The translations under genes and the position numbers were made by a program. Source: Nocardia sp. MH4 (GTDB lineage Bacteria > Actinomycetota > Actinomycetes > Mycobacteriales > Mycobacteriaceae). Taken from it: a DNA stretch of 64,000 nucleotides. Each line of letters begins with the position of its first letter. Within the stretch, counting starts at the first letter, position 1. The stretch covers positions 93,733-157,732 of the forward strand of contig NZ_LPNR01000111.1 in the NCBI RefSeq assembly GCF_019266065.1, written 5' to 3'. Below the pieces are notes generated by a model. That model saw only the letters and a list, made by a program, of their open reading frames with translations. It ran no database searches and was not told where the DNA came from. Shown here piece after piece: positions 1 through 7,718 of the stretch.

Positions 1-1286
1 GGCTCCGGCGTCTTCTCCGGGGCGGGGGCCTTCGACTCGGCGGGCGCGGGCTCGGCGGTCTGGGCCGGGGTGCACACCGGCGCCGTGGCCTGCTGCTCGG
101 CCGCCTGCTGCGCGGGGTCGGTCTGCTCGGGTTGCGCCGGATCCTTCGGCGCCGCAGCGCCGAAGGTCTGCTCGACGGGCTTGGCCGGCTCGAGCGGGTT
201 CGGCATCTGGGCCGGCGCCGGATCGCTCACACACACCTCGGGAGCCGGTGCGACCGGAGCCGGGCAGAAGATGCCGCAGGGGATCGGCGGCAGGCCGGGC
301 AGGGTGATCATCACCTGGGTTGGCGTGGTCACCTTCGGCGTGTTCGGCGGCAGCTGGTTGGTCGTCGACGGCGGCGCCGCGGTGACCGGCGCGTCGGTCG
401 AGGCGGCCAGCACATTCGGCGAAACCATCGGCGCGCTGCCCGGCGGCACGATGTCGGGGGAGATGGCGACCGAGCTCGGCGCGCCACCGGTGCGGTAGGC
501 CGCCGACCAGCTGAGCACATTGGCCGCGTAGGACATCGAGTTGTTGTAGCGCAGCACCGCGCGCAGTTCCTGCGAGGCGTCGCGCAGGTTCAGCCCGCCC
601 GAGCACAGGTACTTGCCCGCGGCCAGCGCGGCGTCGAAGACATTGTGCGGGTCGGCGGTGCCGTCGCCGTTGCCGTCGGCGGCGTAGAGCGCCCAGGTGC
701 TCGGCAGGAACTGCATCGGGCCGACGGCCCGCACGAACCCGCCGTCGGCTTCCTTGATGATTTCGTTGCCCGGCAGGGTGCCGTCGAGCGCGGGGCCGAA
801 GATCGGCGTGGTCGAGGTGCCCGCGGCGTCGGTGCGGCCGCTGCTGGCGTGCCCGGACTCGATGCGGCCGATGCCGGCCAGCAGGTTCCAGGTGAGCCCG
901 CAGCCGGGCTGGGCGGTCTCGAGCGCCAGCTCCGCGTTGCGGTAGGCGGCGAGCACGATCTCGGGGATGCCGAGCGCGCCACTGCCGGTGGGCAGCGAGA
1001 TGCTCTGCAACGGAACCGTCCCGGCGAAGGGGGCCAGACTGTTCGCGGACGGGGACAGCGCGCGCAGCTTGCGCGGCGCCTCCTGCGCGATCGGCAGCAG
1101 CCCGACGATCTCGGACGGATCGGTCTCCGGGGTGTCCTCGGTGGTGCTCGCGGTCGCGGCGAGCAGAGCCTCGGGCGCGGTGGGGGCGGTGCTCGGCGTC
1201 GCGGTCTGCACGGCCGACCCGGAGGCGACGAGTCCAGCGACGACAAGGGCCGACATCGTTATCGGAGCAGAGATTCGCACGGCCAC
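1..1286 (-). CDS. Secreted lytic transglycosylase, C-terminus beyond window
   Basis: The reverse strand is open from a GTG at 1286 to the window edge (about 428 residues, no stop), so the C-terminus is missing. Residues 1-30 read as a signal or anchor segment (VRISAPITMSALVVAGLVAS). The middle carries an MltB/SLT_2-like fold: GIGRIESGHA, whose Glu near residue 143 is the expected catalytic acid, then GPMQFLPSTWALYAADGNGD and DPHNVFDAALAAGKYLC. From about residue 270 it becomes a long Pro/Ala/Thr/Gln/Glu-rich tail, typical of a wall-spanning linker. Members cleave peptidoglycan glycan strands. An AAAGGG stretch just upstream supports the 1286 start; GTG 1280 is an alternative. From memory the M. 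tuberculosis counterpart is Rv1230c. It lies downstream of the DUF1003 gene in the same orientation. Confidence 0.85.
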   Translation of the reverse strand, partial: MAVRISAPITMSALVVAGLVASGSAVQTATPSTAPTAPEALLAATASTTEDTPETDPSEIVGLLPIAQEAPRKLRALSPSANSLAPFAGTVPLQSISLPTGSGALGIPEIVLAAYRNAELALETAQPGCGLTWNLLAGIGRIESGHASSGRTDAAGTSTTPIFGPALDGTLPGNEIIKEADGGFVRAVGPMQFLPSTWALYAADGNGDGTADPHNVFDAALAAGKYLCSGGLNLRDASQELRAVLRYNNSMSYAANVLSWSAAYRTGGAPSSVAISPDIVPPGSAPMVSPNVLAASTDAPVTAAPPSTTNQLPPNTPKVTTPTQVMITLPGLPPIPCGIFCPAPVAPAPEVCVSDPAPAQMPNPLEPAKPVEQTFGAAAPKDPAQPEQTDPAQQAAEQQATAPVCTPAQTAEPAPAESKAPAPEKTPE

Positions 1287-1394
1287 ACCAACCCTTTACG
1301 TCGAAGCAGCGGCACCGCAGAGTCCCCCTCCGGCCCGCCCGGAACAACGTGATCCAGGTTACCTACCGGTCAGGAAGTTGTAGAGCATTTCCGG

Positions 1395-1985
1395 TTACTC
1401 GTCTGAACCACCTGGCGAAACCGGGGCAGCAGAGGGCGTTTGACCGGAGGTTTTCTTGCGGACGGCTTTTCGCTTCTTCTCCGGCTTCGGCGCGCCGTCG
1501 GGCGTGGTGACCGCGTCGATCCGGTCGAGCACGTCCTTGATCTCCTCGAGCTCGCGGCGCAGGTAGTCGCGGGTGGCGACATCGCCGACGGCCAGCCGCA
1601 GCGCGGCCAGCTCGCGGGCGAGGAACTCGGTGTCGGCCTTGGTCTGCGCGGCCCGGCTGCGGTCCTCCTCGAGCGAGACCTTGTCCCGGTTGTCCTGGCG
1701 GTTCTGCGCCAGCAGGATCAGCGGCGCCGCGTAGGCGGCCTGCGTGGAGAAGGCCAGATTGAGCAGGATGAACGGGTACGGGTCCCAGCGCAGCGCGACC
1801 ACGAACACATTGAGCACGATCCAGACGATGACGATGATCGTCTGGATCGCCAGGTATCGCCCGGTCCCGAGGAACCGTGCCACGCGCTCACTGCTGCGCG
1901 CGAACGCCTCGGAGTCCCAGTCGAGGGTGAACCGGGAGCCGACCGGGGTTTCCAGCCGCTGACGGGCCGGGTTCTTCTCACTCAC
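1395..1985 (-). CDS. DUF1003 membrane protein
   Basis: The protein is 196 residues from GTG 1985; an ATG at 2003 would add six residues. GTG 1985 is preferred because GAAAGG sits upstream at good spacing and the start overlaps the stop of the upstream MgtE-like gene by 8 bases, which suggests translational coupling. Two hydrophobic segments (about residues 50-68 and 75-95) flank RWDPYPFILLNLAFS, the conserved DUF1003 signature. A charged, helical cytoplasmic C-terminal half (KADTEFLARELAALRLAVG and RRELEEIKDVLDRID) probably forms a coiled coil, and the end is Lys/Pro-rich. The biochemical role of the family is unknown. It matches Rv1231c in position and type (from memory). Confidence 0.85.
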   Translation of the reverse strand: MSEKNPARQRLETPVGSRFTLDWDSEAFARSSERVARFLGTGRYLAIQTIIVIVWIVLNVFVVALRWDPYPFILLNLAFSTQAAYAAPLILLAQNRQDNRDKVSLEEDRSRAAQTKADTEFLARELAALRLAVGDVATRDYLRRELEEIKDVLDRIDAVTTPDGAPKPEKKRKAVRKKTSGQTPSAAPVSPGGSDE

Positions 1986-3273
1986 GCGGGACCCTTTCGG
2001 CATGGGCGAACGTCTGCTCTTCTTCTTCGCGCCAGTCCTCGGGCAGCAGGTGATCGAGGACGTCGTCGACGGTCACCGCACCGAGCAGATGATTCTCCGC
2101 GTCGACGACCGGGCCGCTGACCAGGTTGTAGGTGGCGAAGTACCGGGTCACCGCCGAGAGCGGCAGTTCCGGCGCCAGCGGCATCAGGTCGGTGTCGACG
2201 ATTCCGCCGACCAGGTGCGCCGGCGGTTCCCGCAGCAACTGCTGGATGTGCACGCAGCCCAGGTAGCGGCCGGTGGGGGTCGCCGTGGGTGGGCGAACGA
2301 CGAAGACCATCGAGGCCAGCGCCGGGGTCAGGTCGGGGTCACGGACCCGGGCCAGCGCCTCGGCGACGGTGGTCGACGGGCTGAGCACGACCGGTTTGGG
2401 CGTCATCAGACCGCCCGCGGTATCGGGGGAGTGCGCCAGCAGCCTGCGGACCGGCTCGGATTCCTCCGGGTCCATCAGGGCCAGCAGGGATTCGGCTTCG
2501 CTCTCGGGCAGCTCGCCCAGCAGGTCGGCGGCGTCGTCGGGGTCCATCGCCTCGAGCACGTCGGCCGCGCGGCGCACCTCGAGGTGGCCGAGCAGGTCGA
2601 CCTGATCGTCGTCGGGCAGTTCCTGGACGACGTCGGCGAGGCGTTCGTCGTCCAGGGCGATCGCCACCTCGACCCGGCGTTTCTCCGGCAGCTCCCGCAG
2701 GCGGTGCGCGACGTCGGCCGCGCGCAACCCCTCGAACTGTTCGAGCAGCGTCGTGACGTCCTGGCCTGGTCTGCCGACCTCGGCCGGGGTCAAGCCCTCG
2801 ACCTGCGACCAGTCCACCACGTGCACGGTGCGCCTGCGCCCGATCCGCCGGTGCCCGCGCACCGCGACCCGGCCGATCACCCAATCCCTGGTCCTGGTCT
2901 GCTCGATGCCCAGGTCGGCCACATGGACGTCGACGCCGTCCAGATCCGGCAGTCCGGGATCGTTCACCCGCACCTGCGAGTCCACGATCTGGGCCAGCGC
3001 CAGCATCTCGCCGGGCCGCTGGGCGAATCGCCGCAGGCTGACGGTGCCGGTGTTGAGGGTGACGATGCCCGGTTCGATCGCGGTGACGCGCAGCATCGGC
3101 ACGAAAATCCGCCGCCGGGTGACCAATTCGACGACCAGGCCGTGCACCCGTGGTTGTTGCCGTCCGTGCCGCACGGCCACGACGACATCGCGGACCCGGC
3201 CGATAGACTCCCCGTCCGGACCCAGCACCGTCAGGCCGGCGAGCCGGGCGACGTACACCCTGGTGGTTGCCAT
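1978..3273 (-). CDS. Soluble PRC-barrel/MgtE-N/CBS protein
   Basis: A 431-residue protein starting at MATTRVYVARLAG (ATG 3273). Residues 1-90 look like a PRC-barrel (LTVLGPDGESIGRVRDVVV). Residues about 155-265 form an MgtE intracellular helical domain (LRAADVAHRLRELPEKRR and LEAMDPDDAADLLGELPE). Two CBS motifs follow (MTPKPVVLSPSTTVAEALA and PVVDAENHLLGAVTVDDVLDHL). No membrane segment is visible, so this is the sensor part of an MgtE magnesium transporter without the channel. In true MgtE these domains bind Mg2+ and gate the pore; here the role is probably regulatory and is unproven. The gene overlaps the DUF1003 start and is divergent from the lyase gene. It corresponds to Rv1232c. Confidence 0.85.
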   Translation of the reverse strand: MATTRVYVARLAGLTVLGPDGESIGRVRDVVVAVRHGRQQPRVHGLVVELVTRRRIFVPMLRVTAIEPGIVTLNTGTVSLRRFAQRPGEMLALAQIVDSQVRVNDPGLPDLDGVDVHVADLGIEQTRTRDWVIGRVAVRGHRRIGRRRTVHVVDWSQVEGLTPAEVGRPGQDVTTLLEQFEGLRAADVAHRLRELPEKRRVEVAIALDDERLADVVQELPDDDQVDLLGHLEVRRAADVLEAMDPDDAADLLGELPESEAESLLALMDPEESEPVRRLLAHSPDTAGGLMTPKPVVLSPSTTVAEALARVRDPDLTPALASMVFVVRPPTATPTGRYLGCVHIQQLLREPPAHLVGGIVDTDLMPLAPELPLSAVTRYFATYNLVSGPVVDAENHLLGAVTVDDVLDHLLPEDWREEEEQTFAHAERVPRE

Positions 3274-3350
3274 GACCCTCAGGCTAGGCGGTCCACAACG
3301 GCCGGTCACCACACGCCACGGCCGGTGTGACGAACGAAGGAGGAGGGCCC

Positions 3351-4307
3351 ATGAAGCCCCGCCGCTCAGTATTGGCCGTACCCGGCAGCAATCCGAAGAT
3401 GATCGCCAAGGCCAAGGGCCTGCCGGTGGACGAGGTCTTCCTCGACCTCGAGGACGCCGTCGCGCCCGGCGCCAAGACCGCGGCCAGGGCGAATATCGTC
3501 GCCGCGCTCAACGAACCGGGCTGGGGCGCGCAGCTGCGGGTGGTCCGGGTCAACGACTGGTCGACCGAGTGGACCTACGCCGACGTGATCAGCGTCGTCG
3601 AGGGCGCGGGCGCGGCGATCGACGCGATCCTGCTGCCCAAGGTGACCGACGCGGGCCAGGTTCACGCGCTGGACCTGCTGCTCACCCAGCTGGAGAAGGC
3701 GAGCGGGCTCGAGGTCGGCCGGATCGGGATCGAACCGCAGCTCGAGAACGCGCTCGGCCTGCGCAATATCGACGCGATCGCCACGGCCAGCCCACGGGTG
3801 CAGGCGCTGGTGTTCGGCCCGGCCGATTTCATGGCCAGTATCAATATGCGCACGCTGGTGGTGGGCGAGCAGCCGGTCGGTTACGACGTCGGCGACGCCT
3901 ACCACCACATCCTGATGACCATCCTGCTCGCCGCCCGCGCGCACGGCCTGCAGGCGATCGACGGTCCCTACCTGCAGGTCCGCGATGTCGACGGATTCCG
4001 CCGGGCGGCCGGACGCACCGCCGCGCTCGGCTTCGACGGCAAGTGGGTGCTGCATCCCGACCAGATCGACGCCTGCAACGAGATCTTCAGCCCGCGCCAG
4101 GGCGACTACGACCGCGCCGAGCTGATCCTGGAGGCCTACGCCTTCCACACCTCCGACGCCGGCGGCGCTCGTGGCGCCGTCATGCTGGGGGATGAGATGA
4201 TCGACGAAGCCAGCGCGAAGATGGCGCAGGTCATAGCGGAGAAGGGGCGAGCTGCGGGAATGACGCGCACAACGCGTTTCACTCCGCCACAGCCGGTCCA
4301 GAACTAG
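3351..4307 (+). CDS. HpcH/HpaI aldolase family, malyl-CoA lyase/CitE-like
   Basis: A 318-residue protein from ATG 3351 behind a very strong ribosome site (AAGGAGGA, 3338-3345). Family motifs are clear: RRSVLAVPGSN at the N-terminus, VFLDLEDAVAP (metal and acyl-CoA site), LRVVRVND with the substrate Arg, IGIEPQLENALGL with the metal-binding Glu, and FGPADFMAS with the metal-binding Asp. The C-terminal KWVLHPDQIDACNEIFSP is the lid region seen in L-malyl-CoA and beta-methylmalyl-CoA lyases. Such enzymes cleave or form malyl-CoA with acetyl-CoA and glyoxylate using Mg2+. The exact substrate cannot be told from sequence; a CitE-like thioesterase or citramalyl-CoA lyase activity is possible. It probably leads an operon with the next two genes. 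Confidence 0.85.
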   Translation: MKPRRSVLAVPGSNPKMIAKAKGLPVDEVFLDLEDAVAPGAKTAARANIVAALNEPGWGAQLRVVRVNDWSTEWTYADVISVVEGAGAAIDAILLPKVTDAGQVHALDLLLTQLEKASGLEVGRIGIEPQLENALGLRNIDAIATASPRVQALVFGPADFMASINMRTLVVGEQPVGYDVGDAYHHILMTILLAARAHGLQAIDGPYLQVRDVDGFRRAAGRTAALGFDGKWVLHPDQIDACNEIFSPRQGDYDRAELILEAYAFHTSDAGGARGAVMLGDEMIDEASAKMAQVIAEKGRAAGMTRTTRFTPPQPVQN

Positions 4308-4319
4308 CAGAATGGGACT

Positions 4320-4814
4320 ATGACGAATCCCTTGGGCAACCCGAATCGCGGACGGCAGGCGTTGCCGACGCCGCCGTCGGGCTGGCCGGTCGGCTCGTAT
4401 CCGACCTACGCCGAGGCGCAGCGCGCGGTCGATTACCTGGCCGACGGACAGTTCCCGGTGCAGGACGTGACCATCGTCGGCGTCGACCTCATGCAGGTCG
4501 AGCGGGTGCTGTACCGGCTGACCTGGGGCAAGGTCATCGGCGGCGGCGTGGTCTCGGGCGCGTGGCTGGGCCTGTTCCTCGGCCTGCTGCTGAGTCTGTT
4601 CACCACCACCGGCGGCGCCCTCGGCCCGCTGGTCGTCGGCCTGCTGGGCGGCATCGTGTTCGGCGTGATCACCACCTCGATCCCGTACGCGGCCACCAAG
4701 GGCCAGCGCGATTTCGCCTCGACCATGCAGCTGGTGGCCGGCCGCTACGACGTGCTGTGCGACCCGAAGACCGCCGAGCGCGCCCGCGACATGCTGGCCC
4801 GATTGGCCCTGTGA
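4320..4814 (+). CDS. General-stress-type membrane protein
   Basis: A 164-residue protein starting 12 bases after the lyase gene. The N-terminus has the general-stress-protein pattern seen in B. subtilis Gsp17M-like proteins (WPVGSYPTYAEAQRAVDYLA and VQDVTIVGVDLMQVERV). Two Gly/Leu-rich membrane segments follow (VVSGAWLGLFLGLLLSLF and LVVGLLGGIVFGVI), then a short cytoplasmic tail with a Cys (YDVLCDPKTAERARDM). The function is unknown; the family is often linked to stress regulons. From memory Rv1234 of M. tuberculosis is the positional match. Confidence 0.8.
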   Translation: MTNPLGNPNRGRQALPTPPSGWPVGSYPTYAEAQRAVDYLADGQFPVQDVTIVGVDLMQVERVLYRLTWGKVIGGGVVSGAWLGLFLGLLLSLFTTTGGALGPLVVGLLGGIVFGVITTSIPYAATKGQRDFASTMQLVAGRYDVLCDPKTAERARDMLARLAL

Positions 4815-4818
4815 CGCA

Positions 4819-5400
4819 ATGGATGTGGTGGACACGGTCCGCACCGCGGTGCTGGACCACTACGGCGTGGAGCGCGCCCGGGTCGACTCGGCCTCGGTGA
4901 CCTTCCTCGGCCTGGAACCGATCGAGATCCTGCGCATCCCCGGCGACGACGCGGTGCATTACGCGACGCTGGGCGGATCACGCCATCCGATGGGCGATCC
5001 CGCCGATCTGCTGGCCGACCCCGTCCGCGGCCCGCGCGCCGAACTGGTGCTGACCCTGCTGCTGAGCGCGGGCCCGCAGGCGGGCGTCGCGCGCTCGCTG
5101 GGCGTGCTCGTCGCGACCCCGTCGGTGGAAGGCGTTGTGCTCCAGGCGGACGCGCTGCTCGACCTGGGTGAACCGCTGTGGCACAACGCCACCTTCACCG
5201 CGGTCCTGCTCGGCGAGAGCGACATCACCGAGATCGCCCTGCCCGAACCCGCCGAGCCGGTGCGGTATCTCAGCGTCACCCCGATCACCGCGACCGAAGC
5301 CGCCTGGGTCCGCGTCCGCGGCGCCCAGGCCCTGCGCGACGCGTGGGCCGAAGCGGGCATCGACATCCGCGACCCCGCGCGCGGTGCGGTGAACCTCTAG
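4819..5400 (+). CDS. Suppressor-of-fused (SUFU) domain protein
   Basis: A 193-residue soluble protein starting four bases after the preceding stop. Its layout fits bacterial SUFU-domain proteins: VHYATLGGSRHPM, PRAELVLTLLLS, VLLGESDITEIALP and the late VRYLSVTPITATEAAWVRVRG. Bacterial SUFU proteins have been proposed as immunity or protein-binding modules in polymorphic-toxin contexts, but no toxin is visible here and the neighbours are metabolic and membrane genes. Its stop codon TAG shares the palindromic CTAG at 5397-5400 with the stop of the convergent corA gene. Confidence 0.7.
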   Translation: MDVVDTVRTAVLDHYGVERARVDSASVTFLGLEPIEILRIPGDDAVHYATLGGSRHPMGDPADLLADPVRGPRAELVLTLLLSAGPQAGVARSLGVLVATPSVEGVVLQADALLDLGEPLWHNATFTAVLLGESDITEIALPEPAEPVRYLSVTPITATEAAWVRVRGAQALRDAWAEAGIDIRDPARGAVNL

Positions 5401-6473
5401 ATCCACTTGCTGCGGCGGAAACTGCGGAACAGCACCCCGCAGACGACGACCATGATGATCAGCACCGCCGGATAGCCCCACGGCTGGTGCAGTTCCCACA
5501 TGTAGTCGAAGTTCATGCCGTAGACGCCGGCGATCATGGTGGGCACGGCGGCCATGGCGGCGTAGGCGGCGATCTTGCGCATGTCGGTGTTCTGCTGGAC
5601 GCTGATCTTGGCCAGCGCCGCGTTGACCAGGCCGCTCAGCGATTCGTCGAAGTAGGTGATGTGCTCGGTGACGGTGGTGTGGTGGTCGGCGACGTCGCGC
5701 AGATAGCGGCGGATCTCCTTGGGCACCGGAATGTCCTGGCTGTGCACGAGCATCTGCAGCGGCTGCCCCAACGGTGAGACGGCCCTGCGCAATTCGACCA
5801 CTTCGCGCTTGAGCTGGTAGATCGACCCGATGCCGATCTTGGAGGCGGGGGTGAACACGGCCTCCTCCATCTCGTCGATGTCGGACTCGACCGATTCCGA
5901 GACGTCGACATAGGAATCGACGACGTGGTCGGCGACGGTGTGCAGCACCGAGCACGGGCCCAGCCGCAGCTGGTCGGGCTTGCCCTCCAGGTCGTGGCGC
6001 ACCCCGGCCAGCCCGGTGTGCTCGCCGTGGCGCACGGTGATCGCGAAATGCGGTCCGGTGAAGACCATGATGTCGCCGGTCTCGACGATCTCGCTGATCG
6101 CGTGGATGTCGTGCTCGACATAGCTGACGGTGCGCAGCACCAGGAACAGCGTGTTGTCGTAGCGCTCGAGCTTGGGACGCTGCCTGCCCTGCACCGCGTC
6201 CTCCACCGCCAGCGGGTGCAGGCCGAAGATCGCGGCGACCTCGTTCATCTGACCCTCGTCGGGGTCGTGCAGCCCGAGCCAGACGAATCCGGTCTCGGTC
6301 TTGCTCGCCTCGGCCAGCGCCTGCTGTGGCGTGAAGTGACCCGGTAGCCGTTTCCCGTCGACGTAGACCCCGCAGTCGACGATGGCCCGCGCGGTCGGCA
6401 CGGGAATCCGCGGCCGCGCCGGACCGGCCCGGCTCGGCCCACGGAACGACGGCATCTGCGGTAGCGAAGGCAC
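5397..6473 (-). CDS. corA: CorA family magnesium/cobalt channel
   Basis: A 358-residue protein from GTG 6473 (VPSLPQMPSF), close to usual CorA length; the frame extends further upstream but that part has no family similarity. There is a large cytoplasmic N-terminal funnel domain (AVEDAVQGRQRPKLERYDN, YVDVSESVESDIDEMEEAVF), then two C-terminal membrane helices with the diagnostic YGMNF motif on the loop, and a basic RRSKW end. The channel passes Mg2+ and probably Co2+/Ni2+ down the membrane potential. It is convergent with the SUFU gene, sharing stop bases, and divergent from the PHP gene. The MgtE-like cytoplasmic sensor lies 2.1 kb away. Rv1239c is the positional match. Confidence 0.93.
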   Translation of the reverse strand: MPSLPQMPSFRGPSRAGPARPRIPVPTARAIVDCGVYVDGKRLPGHFTPQQALAEASKTETGFVWLGLHDPDEGQMNEVAAIFGLHPLAVEDAVQGRQRPKLERYDNTLFLVLRTVSYVEHDIHAISEIVETGDIMVFTGPHFAITVRHGEHTGLAGVRHDLEGKPDQLRLGPCSVLHTVADHVVDSYVDVSESVESDIDEMEEAVFTPASKIGIGSIYQLKREVVELRRAVSPLGQPLQMLVHSQDIPVPKEIRRYLRDVADHHTTVTEHITYFDESLSGLVNAALAKISVQQNTDMRKIAAYAAMAAVPTMIAGVYGMNFDYMWELHQPWGYPAVLIIMVVVCGVLFRSFRRSKWI

Positions 6474-6549
6474 GAGGTGGATGCTACGGCCCGCGCTGTC
6501 TCGGTGGAGGACCGCGCGCCGGTCGAGACGGCACTGTAAGACTGAGGGT

Positions 6550-7404
6550 GTGCGCATTGATCTGCATACCCATTCGACGGCGTCCGACGGCACCGACAGC
6601 CCGGCCGAGCTGGTGCGCAACGCCGCCGCGGCCGGCCTCGACGTCGTCGCGATCACCGATCACGACACCACCGCGGGCTGGGCCGAGGCCGAGGCGGCGC
6701 GCCCGCCGGGACTGACGCTGGTGCGCGGCATGGAGATGTCGTGCCAGGGGATGGGCGAGGACGGCTGGCCCGTCCCGGTGCATCTGCTGGCCTACCTGTT
6801 CGATCCCGCCGACGCCGGCTTCGCCGAGGAACGCGAACGCCTGCGCGCCGAGCGGGTGGCCCGGGTGCGCGCGATGGCCGACAAGATGGTCGCCGACGGG
6901 CTGCCCATCGATCCCGACGCGGTGCTGGCCGGCGCGGGCCCGGCGGCCGGTCGTCCGCATCTGGCGCGGGCGCTGGTCGAGGCCGGGGTGGTCGAGAGCG
7001 TCGACGCCGCGTTCCAGGAACTGCTGGCCCCGCACGGCCCGTACTACGCCGAGAAGGCCGACACCCCGCTGACCCGCGCGGTCGGACTGATCGCGGCCGC
7101 GGGCGGGGTCAGCGTGCTGGCCCATGTGCGGGCGCGCAAGCGCGGCAGGCTGCTCGCCCTCGACGAGATCCGCGACCTGGCCGCCCTCGGCCTGGGCGGT
7201 CTCGAGATCGACCACCCGGACCACAGCGCCGCCGATCGCGCGGTCCTGACCGACCTCTCGGCCGAACTCGGCCTGCTGCGCACGGGGTCGTCGGACTACC
7301 ACGGCAGCAACAAGACCATCGAGATCGGCGCCTGCCGGACCGATCCCGAACAGTTCGAGGCGCTGATCGGCAAGGCGAGCGGGGTGCCGGTGATCGCCCC
7401 GTGA
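6550..7404 (+). CDS. PHP-domain phosphoesterase
   Basis: A 284-residue protein from GTG 6550. It opens with the PHP metal-binding motif RIDLHTHSTASDGTDSP, followed by VAITDHDTTAGW, RGMEMSC and, near the end, GSSDYHGSNK; these His/Asp/Glu residues bind the metal cluster. The set fits the YciV/TrpH (RNase AM) group, which hydrolyses 5' or 3',5'-phosphorylated nucleotides. No ribosome site is evident. TAAGAC lies 7 bases before the start and could be a -10 element giving a leaderless mRNA, which is an inference. The stop overlaps the next start as GTGA. Confidence 0.88.
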   Translation: MRIDLHTHSTASDGTDSPAELVRNAAAAGLDVVAITDHDTTAGWAEAEAARPPGLTLVRGMEMSCQGMGEDGWPVPVHLLAYLFDPADAGFAEERERLRAERVARVRAMADKMVADGLPIDPDAVLAGAGPAAGRPHLARALVEAGVVESVDAAFQELLAPHGPYYAEKADTPLTRAVGLIAAAGGVSVLAHVRARKRGRLLALDEIRDLAALGLGGLEIDHPDHSAADRAVLTDLSAELGLLRTGSSDYHGSNKTIEIGACRTDPEQFEALIGKASGVPVIAP

Positions 7405-7667
7405 CGCTGGTGCGCGGGTTCAGCGGCCTGGTCGCGGGCGGAGTGGTCGCGTTGCTGTGCGTGGTGATCGGGGCCGCGGTGATGGGTTCGCGCCGGGACT
7501 TCCCCGGGCCGGGCGCCGAATCGCTGACCTGGCATGTGCTCGCGGCGGTGGTCGTCGTGGCCGCCCAGCTCTACGCCGATCGGAGCCGGGGCGTCGCCGC
7601 GTTCACCGCCTCGGCGGTCGTGATGATCACGACCGGTGTACTGCTTTGGACACAATGGTGGAGTTGA
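7401..7667 (+). CDS. Small three-helix membrane protein
   Basis: An 88-residue protein from GTG 7401, overlapping the PHP gene stop by four bases, so the two are probably translated together. Three hydrophobic stretches (FSGLVAGGVVALLCVVIGAAVM, LTWHVLAAVVVVAAQLY, VAAFTASAVVMITTGVLLW) cover most of it, with a short polar loop after helix 1. No known motif is seen. Only membrane location is supported. Confidence 0.7.
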   Translation: MTLVRGFSGLVAGGVVALLCVVIGAAVMGSRRDFPGPGAESLTWHVLAAVVVVAAQLYADRSRGVAAFTASAVVMITTGVLLWTQWWS

Positions 7668-7718
7668 CGAGCGCGTAATGGTTGCGCCCGGGTGAACTGT
7701 CCCCGAATATTTCTCTTT

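Noticed and set aside
132..1352. 406-codon frame on the plus strand at the left edge
   Set aside because: The opposite strand encodes a recognisable transglycosylase. This frame is Arg/Gly-rich antisense.
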